This document shows positions 1-8,818 of a stretch of DNA of 64,000 nt, piece after piece (position 1 is the stretch's first letter; each line of letters opens with the position of its first letter). Both the position numbers and the translations under genes were made by a program. The notes below the pieces were generated by a model. That model saw only the letters and a program-made list of their open reading frames with translations. It was not told the DNA's origin and did not search any database. The stretch comes from Bacillota bacterium (GTDB lineage Bacteria > Bacillota > Clostridia > Acetivibrionales > DSM-1351). Location: contig JAEWAX010000158.1 in the NCBI GenBank assembly GCA_023391425.1, positions 1 to 64,000 of the forward strand, given 5' to 3'.

Positions 1-20
1 CAAATATTTTTAATTTTATT

Positions 21-54
21 AAAATAGCTGTGACAGTAGAGCCACAGCTATTTT
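21..54 (-). terminator. Rho-independent terminator of hcp
   Basis: A 12-bp perfect inverted repeat (arms 21-32 and 43-54, AAAATAGCTGTG type) with a 10-nt loop lies about 30 bases beyond the hcp stop codon. On the minus strand the stem ends in TTTT followed by an AT-rich tract, as expected for an intrinsic terminator. Confidence 0.8.
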
Positions 55-83
55 ATAATTATTTATTTTTTGTAGAAGATCTC

Positions 84-1721
84 TTATTTCAAAAACATTT
101 TAATATCGTCTTCTACATTAGTGATTCCACCAATACCAAAGTTTTCAACCAATACATTGACAACGTTTGGAGAGAGGAACGCTGGTAAGGTTGGTCCAAG
201 GTGAATATTCTTTACTCCTAAGTATAATAAGGAGAGAAGAACGATTACTGCCTTTTGCTCATACCATGCAATGTTGAAGGCAATTGGTAAATCATTAATA
301 TCATCAAGGCCAAAGACTTCCTTTAATTTGAGTGCAATTACAGCTAAGGAATAGGAGTCATTACATTGTCCTGCATCAAGCACTCTTGGAATTCCATTAA
401 TGTCACCAAGTTCTAATTTGTTATACTTATATTTTGCACAACCTGCTGTCATAATTACAGTGTCTTTCGGTAAAGCCGCAGCAAAGTCTGTATAGTAATT
501 TCTAGCTTTTTGACGTCCATCACAACCTGCCATTACGAAGAATTTCTTTATAGCACCAGTTTTTACAGCCTCAACAACCTTGTCTGCTAATGCCAAAACT
601 TGATTGTGAGCGAAGCCACCAATGATTTCTCCTTCTTCAATTTGAGTTGGTGCGTTACATGTTTTTGCCATTTCAATAATAGCTGTGAAATCTTTATGAC
701 CCTCTGCATCTTTTTCAATATGAGTGCATCCTGCAAATCCTGCTGAACCTGTAGTAAATAATCTTGCTTTATATGAATCCTTTGGTGGTACAATACAGTT
801 GGTGGTCATAAGGATTGGTCCATTAAAGCTTTCGAATTCTTCTTTCTGTTTCCACCATGCATTTCCATAGTTACCTACAAAATTGCTGTATTTCTTAAAT
901 TCAGGATAGTAGTGTGCTGGAAGCATTTCAGAATGAGTATATACGTCTACTCCCGTTCCCTTAGTTTGTTCAAGGAGCTGCTCCAAGTCCTTTAAATCAT
1001 GACCTGAAATAAGAATACCAGGGTTCTTACCAACACCAATGTTTACTTTTGTAATTTCTGGATTACCATAAGTTGATGTATTTGCAGTATCTAGCAGTGC
1101 CATGCCATCAACACCAGTTTTTCCAGTTTCTAATGTGAGTGCAACTAAAGCATCAACACTTAAGCTATCATTCAATGTTGCGGCTAATGCTTTTTGCATA
1201 AATGTATTAATGGAATCATCATCGTAGCCTAGTTCATTAGCATGTTTTAAATAAGCTGACAAGCCTTTTATTCCATATATAATAAGCTCTCTAAGACTTC
1301 TAATATCCTCATTTTCTGTCGCAAGAACACCAACTGTTGAAGCTTTTGCATCAAGTTCTGCTTTTGATGATGCATTCCATAGTGCTGCTGGATGCAACCC
1401 TTCTTTATTTGCTACCTTTGTAAGTAAATCTTCTTTTATCTTTAATGTATCTAAAACTCTCTGATAAAAAACTTCATTATCAAAATTTGCATTTGTAATT
1501 GTTGTGAATAAATTTAAAGTTATGTGGTGATTCACTTCAGAAGATATGTTTTCTCCTTGTTCTCTAAGAGCAGTTGTAACAGCACTTAAACCTTTTGTTA
1601 CATAAATTAGTAAATCTTGAACCTTAGCAAGGTCTGGTGATTTTCCACACACACCATAGCTGGTGCATCCTGTGCAGCCTGCTGTTTCTTGACATTGATA
1701 ACAAAACATTTTATTTTCCAT
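84..1721 (-). CDS. hcp: Hybrid cluster protein (hydroxylamine reductase / NO reductase)
   Basis: This 545-residue cytoplasmic iron-sulfur enzyme belongs to the Hcp family, linked to hydroxylamine reduction and nitric oxide detoxification in anaerobes. The N-terminus carries the Cys pattern of the cubane cluster (C7, C10, C19, C25: CX2C-X8-C-X5-C). Hybrid-cluster ligands are all recognisable: GHD His, SEM Glu, TNC Cys, GCDG Cys (the persulfide position), TAGC Cys, GQC Cys and the final WYEQK Glu/Lys pair. The length is that of the compact class without a large N-terminal insertion. The ATG is preceded by an AGGAG-like site in the T-rich block at 1730-1740. It is transcribed alone toward a strong terminator and diverges from a Crp/Fnr regulator, the arrangement usual for HcpR-type control. 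Confidence 0.97.
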   Translation of the reverse strand: MENKMFCYQCQETAGCTGCTSYGVCGKSPDLAKVQDLLIYVTKGLSAVTTALREQGENISSEVNHHITLNLFTTITNANFDNEVFYQRVLDTLKIKEDLLTKVANKEGLHPAALWNASSKAELDAKASTVGVLATENEDIRSLRELIIYGIKGLSAYLKHANELGYDDDSINTFMQKALAATLNDSLSVDALVALTLETGKTGVDGMALLDTANTSTYGNPEITKVNIGVGKNPGILISGHDLKDLEQLLEQTKGTGVDVYTHSEMLPAHYYPEFKKYSNFVGNYGNAWWKQKEEFESFNGPILMTTNCIVPPKDSYKARLFTTGSAGFAGCTHIEKDAEGHKDFTAIIEMAKTCNAPTQIEEGEIIGGFAHNQVLALADKVVEAVKTGAIKKFFVMAGCDGRQKARNYYTDFAAALPKDTVIMTAGCAKYKYNKLELGDINGIPRVLDAGQCNDSYSLAVIALKLKEVFGLDDINDLPIAFNIAWYEQKAVIVLLSLLYLGVKNIHLGPTLPAFLSPNVVNVLVENFGIGGITNVEDDIKMFLK

Positions 1722-1764
1722 TTGATTTATCTCCTTTTTTTGTTGTGTTTGATTTGATAGACTT

Positions 1765-1807
1765 AGTATAATAGAATTAAAGCTAAGTTGATGTAGCTAT
1801 AGCTACA
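1765..1807 (-). promoter_or_regulatory. Putative hcp promoter with 16-bp palindromic Crp/Fnr operator
   Basis: TGTAGCTATAGCTACA at 1792-1807 is a perfect 16-bp palindrome in the hcp/regulator intergenic region. A TATACT hexamer (minus strand, 1765-1770) would place the start site near 1758, so the palindrome centre (1799.5) falls at about -41.5. That is the class II activator position for Crp/Fnr proteins. The palindrome is seen directly; its recognition by the neighbouring regulator is inferred. Confidence 0.55.
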
Positions 1808-1979
1808 AAAAAACGACTGTTTTGCAAATTTTACTATTCTCTTACAGCGTGCTTCCGACTTATAGAAGTGGGATATTAGTAGCAGTAGGCATTATATAAA
1901 CAGAGTTTTAAAATTAAAAGAGAGTAACTCACTCTTAAGCTTAGACATCTGATAAACTATAAGAAATGAGGATAAAAAA

Positions 1980-2669
1980 GTGGAAGAATACCTTAGATTA
2001 TTATCAAAATGTGCATTATTTAAGAACGTTAAAGAGGAAGATTTGGGGTCTCTTTTATCTTGTTTGAACTCTTATACAAAGAACTACAAGGACGAAGAAT
2101 ATATTTTTTTTGCAGGAAATGAGATTAACTATGTAGGTGTCATTCTATCTGGTTCAGCCGAGATAATTAAAGAAAATCTTGCAGGTAGTAGACATATCAT
2201 GGCTTTCCTCGGTCCAGCTCATATATTCGCCGAAGGAATTGTATGCACTCCGAAGCGTATCTCACCTGTTACCCTTAGAGTAAAGGAAGACTCCAAGATA
2301 CTTTTTATTCCTTATGAAAGAATTATAAAGAGCTGTGGTAACACCTGTAATTTTCATGTCCAACTAATTCAGAATATGATGATGATTCTAGGTCAAAAGA
2401 ATTATAATCTAAACACTAAAATAGAACTGCTGACTTTAAAGGGAATGAGAGAAAAAATAGCTGCTTACCTATTAAACGAATCCAAGAACAGTAACAGTTT
2501 GAGTTTTCAAATAGTGCCTAACAGAAATGAACTAGCTGAATACCTTAATGTTTCACGCACCTCAATGTGCCGAGAACTTGCACGGATGAAGGAATTAAAT
2601 ATACTTGATTACTATCAAAACTCTTTTAAGATTTTAGATGTTGAAGCACTTAAGGAATGCTTGAAGTAG
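1980..2669 (+). CDS. Crp/Fnr-family transcriptional regulator (HcpR-like)
   Basis: This 229-residue regulator has an N-terminal cyclic-nucleotide-binding-type beta-roll (about residues 1-120) and a C-terminal winged helix. The helix-turn-helix includes NELAEYLNVSRTSMCRELARM (split here: NELAEYLNVSRTSM then CRELARM), a typical Crp/Fnr recognition helix. The start is a GTG with a GAGG site 9 bases upstream. It lacks the N-terminal four-Cys cluster of classical FNR but has scattered Cys residues (for example C11 and C28). It lies divergent to hcp, so a role as nitrosative-stress activator (HcpR) is the natural inference. The ligand or cofactor cannot be read from the sequence. Confidence 0.9.
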   Translation: MEEYLRLLSKCALFKNVKEEDLGSLLSCLNSYTKNYKDEEYIFFAGNEINYVGVILSGSAEIIKENLAGSRHIMAFLGPAHIFAEGIVCTPKRISPVTLRVKEDSKILFIPYERIIKSCGNTCNFHVQLIQNMMMILGQKNYNLNTKIELLTLKGMREKIAAYLLNESKNSNSLSFQIVPNRNELAEYLNVSRTSMCRELARMKELNILDYYQNSFKILDVEALKECLK

Positions 2670-2724
2670 AAACCTGTAGTTTGTGGTAAATTGAACAATG
2701 ATATTAAATTGTGAGGGGTACAAA

Positions 2725-3414
2725 ATGGAACAGATAAAATCATACCGTATTTTTCTTATAGAAGATGATGCTATGCTTGCAGAAGAAATAAGCAAGTTAC
2801 TAATGAAGTGGGGCTATATTGTTACAATAGTAGAAATGTTTGATAGCATATTAGATGAATTTGTAAATTTGCAACCACATGTTGTCTTAATAGATGTTAA
2901 TATTCCAAGTTTTGATGGGTTTCACTGGTGTAAGAAAATAAGAGAAATCTCTGAGATTCCCATTATTTTCATTTCATCAAGAGACAGTAGTATGGATATA
3001 ATCATGGGAATGAATAACGGAGGAGATGACTATATTACAAAGCCTTTTGAAAATGGTGTACTAGTTGCAAAACTTCAAGCAATAATACGAAGAAATTATG
3101 AATTTAGTGTAATGAAATCCAACGTTCTAATATACAGAGGTGTAACTTTAAATTTAGATGATACTATTGTAACCTATGAAAATAAAAACGTTGAACTAAC
3201 AAAAAATGAGCTAAAAATCCTGAAACTCTTAATTGAGAATCAAGGTAAAGTCGTTACTAGGCAAGCGCTTATGAGGAGTTTATGGGATGATGAAATCTAT
3301 GTGAATGAAAATACACTAACCGTCAATGTAAATCGTTTGCGCCTCAAATTGGATGAACTAGGAGTAAAGGAGTTCATAACCACTAAAAAAGGAATGGGGT
3401 ATATGATTTTATGA
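2725..3414 (+). CDS. OmpR-family response regulator, Bce type
   Basis: The protein has a receiver domain (about 1-115, EDD acidic pocket, phospho-Asp in VVLIDVNIP, Lys in the ITKPF motif) and a winged-helix DNA-binding domain ending in TTKKGMGYMIL. The ATG at 2725 is chosen because GAGGGG (2713-2718) sits at correct spacing; an upstream in-frame ATG at 2698 lacks a site. The stop overlaps the kinase start by 4 bases (ATGA), so the two are translationally coupled. In Bce-type systems this regulator activates the adjacent ABC operon in response to cell-wall-active peptides; that role is inferred from context. Confidence 0.93.
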   Translation: MEQIKSYRIFLIEDDAMLAEEISKLLMKWGYIVTIVEMFDSILDEFVNLQPHVVLIDVNIPSFDGFHWCKKIREISEIPIIFISSRDSSMDIIMGMNNGGDDYITKPFENGVLVAKLQAIIRRNYEFSVMKSNVLIYRGVTLNLDDTIVTYENKNVELTKNELKILKLLIENQGKVVTRQALMRSLWDDEIYVNENTLTVNVNRLRLKLDELGVKEFITTKKGMGYMIL

Positions 3415-4442
3415 AGACTATGGAATACATAAAGGGACAATTTGAATGGATTGTATCACTAATAAGTATATTTATTTTGGTCAATTTGATTTTACTGACG
3501 AGTGCTCCTCTAGATAAAAGCATTGGAGAGATAATATATATGGATTTACTGCTGCTGGTCGTTTTTGCAGCAGGTTTTATTTTTCATTTTATGCGAATGA
3601 ATAAAGTATATAAAAGAATTCTTCAAACAATAACAGAGGAAAAAGACATAGACTACCTTTTTCAGGAGGAATCTAATGTATTTGGAATCAGTACTATGAA
3701 GCGATTACTGGAATTCAAAAATAGTAGCTTTTTTAAAAAAGAAAATGATTATCAACAAAGGATGAACGACTTAAAAGACTATATTACTCAGACTGTTCAT
3801 GACCTTAAAGTTAACATATCTGTTTGTGAAATGGTTACAAATCGGCTTGAAAATCAAGACGATATAGTGAATAAATTATTGTTTCAAGTTGAACAAATGA
3901 AATTCAGAATAAACCAGGCCTTATATATTACAAGGGCAAACCATTACAGTGAGGATATTATTTCAGAAAATGTGGATATAGGGCAAATTGTAAAAGAGTC
4001 TATCGATGATAATAGAGAATTTTTTCTGAATAAAGGAATCAGTATTCATATTGATTCTCTTAAGCCCTACCAACTTATTAGCGATAAGAAATGGATTTAC
4101 TATATAATCTCACAAATCCTTAATAATAGCAGCAAATATACTGAAGCAAATGGCGAAGTTGAGATTTCCAGCGTTGAAGATAATCAATGTTACTATCTAC
4201 ATATTAAAGATAATGGAATTGGTATTCCTGAAGAAGAACTTGGTCGTGTCTTTGATAAGGGGTTTACAGGAAGTAATGGGAGAAGCAATACAAAATCCAC
4301 AGGTATGGGAATGTACTATGCAAAAAAGATGGCAAATACTTTGGGTATAGGCATAGAACTACATAGTAAAAGAGGCGTTTATACGGAATTCATCTTATCT
4401 TTTTACAAGCTGTCAGATTACATGCTCCTACAGGGAATCTAA
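3411..4442 (+). CDS. Bce-type (intramembrane-sensing) histidine kinase
   Basis: This 343-residue kinase has two closely spaced membrane helices (about 12-30 and 43-60) with almost no extracellular loop, the layout of BceS/LiaS-like kinases that take their signal from the partner permease. The phosphoacceptor is H130 in TVHDLKVN. The family motif is usually HExKTP, so the conserved Pro is replaced by Asn here. The HATPase domain has clear N (ILNNSSKY), G1 (DNGIGIP) and G2 (GMGMYYAKK) boxes. It is coupled to the upstream regulator by a 4-base overlap and followed 236 bases later by its ABC transporter. Confidence 0.92.
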   Translation: MKTMEYIKGQFEWIVSLISIFILVNLILLTSAPLDKSIGEIIYMDLLLLVVFAAGFIFHFMRMNKVYKRILQTITEEKDIDYLFQEESNVFGISTMKRLLEFKNSSFFKKENDYQQRMNDLKDYITQTVHDLKVNISVCEMVTNRLENQDDIVNKLLFQVEQMKFRINQALYITRANHYSEDIISENVDIGQIVKESIDDNREFFLNKGISIHIDSLKPYQLISDKKWIYYIISQILNNSSKYTEANGEVEISSVEDNQCYYLHIKDNGIGIPEEELGRVFDKGFTGSNGRSNTKSTGMGMYYAKKMANTLGIGIELHSKRGVYTEFILSFYKLSDYMLLQGI

Positions 4443-4512
4443 TTCGATGGTTCAAACCTATAGCATATCTTGTCTTATTATTTATTATGTAATGTCAGTT
4501 TCTCCTATTATC

Positions 4513-4534
4513 AATGTGACAAAAAAGTCATTTT
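4513..4534 (+). promoter_or_regulatory. Candidate response-regulator operator upstream of the Bce-type ABC operon
   Basis: AATGTGAC-AAAAAA-GTCATTTT is an imperfect dyad (TGAC/GTCA core, 6-bp spacer) in the 236-bp gap before the transporter genes. Bce-type regulators bind inverted repeats upstream of their transporter operons, so this is a reasonable operator candidate. A second short dyad (GATGGCATC) lies nearby at about 4559-4568. Confidence 0.35.
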
Positions 4535-4678
4535 CTACCTTCCAAATGTCATGCAAAGCGATGGCATCATGTCTTATTGAACTTTATAATTAAAGCATCG
4601 AATACATATTTGAGGCATGTATCTCTAATTTATTTAATATAAAAACCTCGTAACTATATCAACTAGGAGGAAAATCAA

Positions 4679-5443
4679 ATGAAATCAATAATAAAGGTAA
4701 ATAATCTGACAAAGCATTATGGTAATAAAGGAGCTATTTGCAGAGCACTTCATGAAGTGGACTTAGAGATAGATCCAGGTGAGTTTGTGGCTATCATGGG
4801 ACCATCGGGCTCAGGAAAAACTACTTTACTAAATATCATCTCAACAATTGACAAGCCGACAAAAGGACAGATTTTAATTGATGGAAAGGAAATAGCGACT
4901 TATAAGGAAAAAGAAATAGCTGATTTTAGAAGGAATATGATAGGATTTGTTTTTCAGGAATTTAATCTATTAGATAATATGACAATACGAGATAATATTG
5001 CACTACCTCTTACACTAAATAATGAAAAGGTAGATTCAATTTTAAAAAGAGTGTATGAGTTAACAACCTTATTTGGTATTGAGAGTCAATTAGATAAATA
5101 TCCTTACCAGCTATCAGGAGGTCAAAAGCAAAGAGCGGCCGTATGCAGAGCTTTAGTGAATGAACCTAAAATTCTATTTGCAGATGAACCCACTGGAGCA
5201 CTCGATTCAAAATCTGCCTTTGATCTTTTAGAATGTTTTAAAAATGTTCAAAAAAAATATGGAACTACAGTTGTAATGGTTACACACGATGCGTCTGCAG
5301 CAAGTTATTGTGACAGAGTGCTATTCCTCAAGGACGGTATTATTAGTGGCAAATTAGAAACGAATGGAGATAACAAAGATTTCTTTAAGAAGATTCTTAA
5401 CATGGTGGCACTGTTAGGAGGTGAAAGGAATGAACACGTTTAA
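4679..5443 (+). CDS. ABC transporter ATP-binding protein, BceA type
   Basis: This 254-residue ATPase has Walker A (GPSGSGKTT), Q-loop (FVFQEFNLLD), signature (LSGGQKQR), Walker B (ILFADEPTGALD) and the switch His (TH). It belongs to the MacB/BceA-type ATPases that pair with a single large permease. An ideal AGGAGG (4664-4669) precedes the ATG. The stop codon overlaps the permease start by 14 bases. With the upstream kinase and regulator it forms a sensing and detoxification module against cell-wall-targeting antimicrobial peptides; the actual peptide is unknown. Confidence 0.95.
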   Translation: MKSIIKVNNLTKHYGNKGAICRALHEVDLEIDPGEFVAIMGPSGSGKTTLLNIISTIDKPTKGQILIDGKEIATYKEKEIADFRRNMIGFVFQEFNLLDNMTIRDNIALPLTLNNEKVDSILKRVYELTTLFGIESQLDKYPYQLSGGQKQRAAVCRALVNEPKILFADEPTGALDSKSAFDLLECFKNVQKKYGTTVVMVTHDASAASYCDRVLFLKDGIISGKLETNGDNKDFFKKILNMVALLGGERNEHV

Positions 5444-7400
5444 AATCGCTTGGATGCTCTTTAAGAACAACCTTAAGCTTTATAAGTTCTATCTTTCAGT
5501 ACTAATTTTTACCACAGCAATTTATTATAATTTTTTAGCACTCAATTTTAACCCTTATTTTAATGTAGTAAATGAGCAATATATGGCAGCAAAATTAGCA
5601 AGTTCATTATGTAGTATAGTCCTTTTCTTTACAGTAGTGTCTTTTATGACTCATGCAAATAATTTCTTTTATAAGCTGCGTTATAAGGAAGTAGGCACTT
5701 ACATGCTTATGGGAATTAAAAGCTCTAAAATTGGTAGAGTATTTGCTATTGAAAGCTTTCTCCTTGGCAGCGCCTCGCTAATTGTCGGAATACCTGTTGG
5801 AATACTATTTTCAAAGCTTTTTTTTATGATGTTAGGTAAAGCAATGATTCTAAACACTAAGATACCATTTTATCTTCCGCCTAAGGCAATTAGTACACTA
5901 GTATTAATCTTTGCTTGCATCATCATTTTTATGGGATTAAAGAACTATATGATGGTTAAAAAAAGTAAGCTGATTGAAATTATCAATGCTACAAAAAAAG
6001 AACAAAGTATTCCTAAAATCAGATGGATTCGCGGAATATTGGGAGTAGTATGTATTGCTACAGGCTATGTTATAGCTTTAAATATACTTGAGTTTGCAGA
6101 TAAGTATTATTTCGGCTTTTCATTTGATATTCTATCTTTAGGAGTAATTGGCTTCCTACTAATATGCATTGGAACTTACTTTTTCTTCGGAAGCTTTTTG
6201 TCTATTATTCTTAAAGCATTTATTAAGAATAAAAAATTCGTTTATAAAGGTTCACGACTTGTGAGTTTCAGCAACACCTTGTTTAGGCTAGGAACACATT
6301 ATAGAAGCCTAGCAATAACTGCTATTCTTTGTTCAGCGACATTAGCCGCATTTGGCTCAAGCTTGGCACTAAAATATTATGCAGATACCAATACTGCAAT
6401 TGAAGCTCCATATAGTATAAGCTATATAAACCAGGATGAGAAAACAAATAATAAAATTAAAGAAATAATTAATGCATCTTCACATAAAATAGTTTCTCAG
6501 AATCAATCTCACTTTATACTTGGTAAAACTTCTAATACCAATAGCAATGTAACTAAAACTATTCCCTGCTTGATTACAAGTTACTCTGAGGTAAAAAAAT
6601 CCCTGTCTGTGACTAAGCCTGATAGCTATCAAAGCATATTAAAGGATATTGAGATAAAGGATAACGAAACTATATGTATTTTACACTCAAATCTATTATT
6701 TTCTGGCTTCAGTAATGAGAGAAAATCTATTACTATCCAAGGTAAATCCTATGTCTTGAAAAAAGAAATCAAGCTTCCCTTTGTTGGAGAAATATCAAGC
6801 ATTGGCTCATATGACACCTATATTGTAACTGATAAGCAGTACAATGCCCTTAAACAAAACCAACATGAAATGGTATTACAGGGAATCAATATTACAGACC
6901 CAGAAAACAGCGAAGAGTTGCTCCTAGAAATAATGAAAATAATGAAAAAGCCTAACGAAAACATAAATGCTTATTTTGGTCAGTACCTACAAAAGTACTT
7001 CTTGATAGGTTCTGTTTATTTCTTAGGCTTGGTAATGGCTTTTGTATTTATGATATCTACCTTTAGTACTATTTATTTTAAGATTTTAAGTGATGCAGTT
7101 CTTGATAGAGAGCAATATGGAATGTTAATGAAAATAGGTATGAGTAAAAAAGAAATATCAAAAAGCATCTATATGCAAGTAGGAATAGCCTTTGTTCTTC
7201 CAGCCTTGTTGGGTAGCCTACATAGCATTATGGCTATCAAAGCCTTAGAAGCCTTTATGAACTATCAATTTACACAAAGTATTTTAATTAGTTTATGTGT
7301 GTTTATTGTTGTAATGGCTGTGTTTTATATTTTTATGAGTAAAAAATATAAAGATATGGTTATGAAAGGAGCAGTAAGTCATGAAGCAAATTTATGGTAA
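5430..7400 (+). CDS. ABC transporter permease, BceB type
   Basis: This is a 656-residue permease with about ten membrane helices: four clustered at the N-terminus, further pairs before about residue 320, then a large extracellular domain (about 325-525) and three C-terminal helices. This is the FtsX-like BceB architecture in which the extracellular domain contacts peptide or lipid II complexes. The ATG at 5430 is chosen because AGGAGG occupies 5416-5421 and would itself overlap the alternative GTG at 5421. The last 20 bases overlap the next lipoprotein gene. Confidence 0.93.
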   Translation: MNTFKIAWMLFKNNLKLYKFYLSVLIFTTAIYYNFLALNFNPYFNVVNEQYMAAKLASSLCSIVLFFTVVSFMTHANNFFYKLRYKEVGTYMLMGIKSSKIGRVFAIESFLLGSASLIVGIPVGILFSKLFFMMLGKAMILNTKIPFYLPPKAISTLVLIFACIIIFMGLKNYMMVKKSKLIEIINATKKEQSIPKIRWIRGILGVVCIATGYVIALNILEFADKYYFGFSFDILSLGVIGFLLICIGTYFFFGSFLSIILKAFIKNKKFVYKGSRLVSFSNTLFRLGTHYRSLAITAILCSATLAAFGSSLALKYYADTNTAIEAPYSISYINQDEKTNNKIKEIINASSHKIVSQNQSHFILGKTSNTNSNVTKTIPCLITSYSEVKKSLSVTKPDSYQSILKDIEIKDNETICILHSNLLFSGFSNERKSITIQGKSYVLKKEIKLPFVGEISSIGSYDTYIVTDKQYNALKQNQHEMVLQGINITDPENSEELLLEIMKIMKKPNENINAYFGQYLQKYFLIGSVYFLGLVMAFVFMISTFSTIYFKILSDAVLDREQYGMLMKIGMSKKEISKSIYMQVGIAFVLPALLGSLHSIMAIKALEAFMNYQFTQSILISLCVFIVVMAVFYIFMSKKYKDMVMKGAVSHEANLW

Positions 7401-8628
7401 AATAAAATGGATACTTTTAGCTTGTATACTTATTCTAATGGTGGGATGCAGCAATATACCGTCAACAGATTCCTATATAGCAACAAACAGAGACGACAAG
7501 TGGATTAATGACATCCAATATCTAAAAGATACTCTCCCTAAAGTTCATAAAAACCTGTATTTTAAGATATCTGAAAAAGATTTCTTCTCTCAGCTGGATG
7601 AACTAAAGAAAAAGGTCCCCAGTTATACTAATGATCAAATTGAGATAGAACTAAACAAAATAACAGCTAGTATCGGCGATACTCATACTGGCTCAAGCAT
7701 TGGATCAGAATTTATGTATCCGCTTAAACTTCATTGGTTTGATGAAGGCATATATATCATGGGTGCTTCACAAGAATATAAAGCATTGCTAGATGCTAAA
7801 ATCGTAACTATTAATGGTATGAAAATTGAAGAAGCTGCGAATAAGATTAGACCCCTTCTAGCAGGAGCCAATGAGAGTTGGTTTAAAACACAAGTGATGT
7901 ATTATATACCAATGACATCGGTTCTTAAGTACTTTGGCATAATCAAATCTGATGAAATTGAATTGAGTGTAGAACTTACATCTGGTGAAGTAAAAAAGCT
8001 CAAGATGAAACCTATTAGTTCTAAAGAATATGTTGCAGCTGAAAAACCCGGTAAGTCTGTACCTCTATATCAATCACACCCTGATGAAAATTATTGGTAC
8101 AAATATTTGCAGCAGGAAAAGACACTTTATCTGAACTACCGTAGCTGTAGCCAAATGAGAGATAAGCCTTTTGAGATTTTTTCAAAGGAATTGTGGGACT
8201 ATATAGACAGCCATGAAGTCGAAAAGCTTGTATTAGATATACGTGAGAATAGAGGTGGAATATCCCCTATATTAGATCCCTTCATCAAAAAACTAAAGAA
8301 AAGCAGCTTTAATGAGAGCGGTAAGCTTTATGTTATCATTGGAAAGGATACCTATTCATCTGCTGTCCTTAATGCCCTTAGTTTAAAGAATGAAACAAAA
8401 GCATATTTTGTTGGTGAAGCTACCGGAGGAGAACCAAACCACTATGGAGAGGTCAAAATATTCAAGCTTCCAAATAGTCAAATAACCATTCGCTATTCTA
8501 CGAAATATTTCAATTGGTCAAAAGAAGACAGTAATACCATTGAACCGGATATGCTTATTAAAGAAACTTTTGAGTCCTACCATAATGCAAAGGATCCAGT
8601 AATGGAATGGATACTTAGTCAAAAATAA
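7381..8628 (+). CDS. S41-family-like lipoprotein of the Bce module
   Basis: This is a 415-residue exported lipoprotein. A signal peptide ends in LMVGC, giving a lipidated C23. The C-terminal half resembles the S41 peptidase core: LVLDIRENRGG, then DTYSSAVLNAL with the expected nucleophilic Ser, then GEATGG. In typical C-terminal processing proteases the third motif carries the general-base Lys (GEKTFG); here that position is Ala, so proteolytic activity is doubtful or uses another residue. The start overlaps the permease by 20 bases with AAAGGAG in place, so it is part of the same operon. Such a partner is not a standard Bce component. Confidence 0.8.
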   Translation: MKQIYGKIKWILLACILILMVGCSNIPSTDSYIATNRDDKWINDIQYLKDTLPKVHKNLYFKISEKDFFSQLDELKKKVPSYTNDQIEIELNKITASIGDTHTGSSIGSEFMYPLKLHWFDEGIYIMGASQEYKALLDAKIVTINGMKIEEAANKIRPLLAGANESWFKTQVMYYIPMTSVLKYFGIIKSDEIELSVELTSGEVKKLKMKPISSKEYVAAEKPGKSVPLYQSHPDENYWYKYLQQEKTLYLNYRSCSQMRDKPFEIFSKELWDYIDSHEVEKLVLDIRENRGGISPILDPFIKKLKKSSFNESGKLYVIIGKDTYSSAVLNALSLKNETKAYFVGEATGGEPNHYGEVKIFKLPNSQITIRYSTKYFNWSKEDSNTIEPDMLIKETFESYHNAKDPVMEWILSQK

Positions 8629-8700
8629 CTATTTAATTACTTAACTCTCTTTTAGCTGGAATAAATCTAAAGACTATACTACATACTTAGTGTACCAGTT

Positions 8701-8738
8701 ATATAAAAGAGCCCTCCTAGAGATTATTTAGAAGGGCT
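8701..8738 (-). terminator. Terminator at the 3' end of the MFS gene
   Basis: Arms 8710-8721 and 8727-8738 (AGCCCTTCTAAA type, one mismatch) form a hairpin followed on the minus strand by CTTTTATAT. It can also serve the converging upstream operon. A second weaker hairpin (8786-8820) overlaps the MFS stop codon. Confidence 0.65.
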
Positions 8739-8818
8739 ACGAGTTCATACATTTATTTTATACAAATCATTCCCATATACTGCTTAAAGTTTTTTCACCG
8801 TTAGTGCAACGGTAAACT

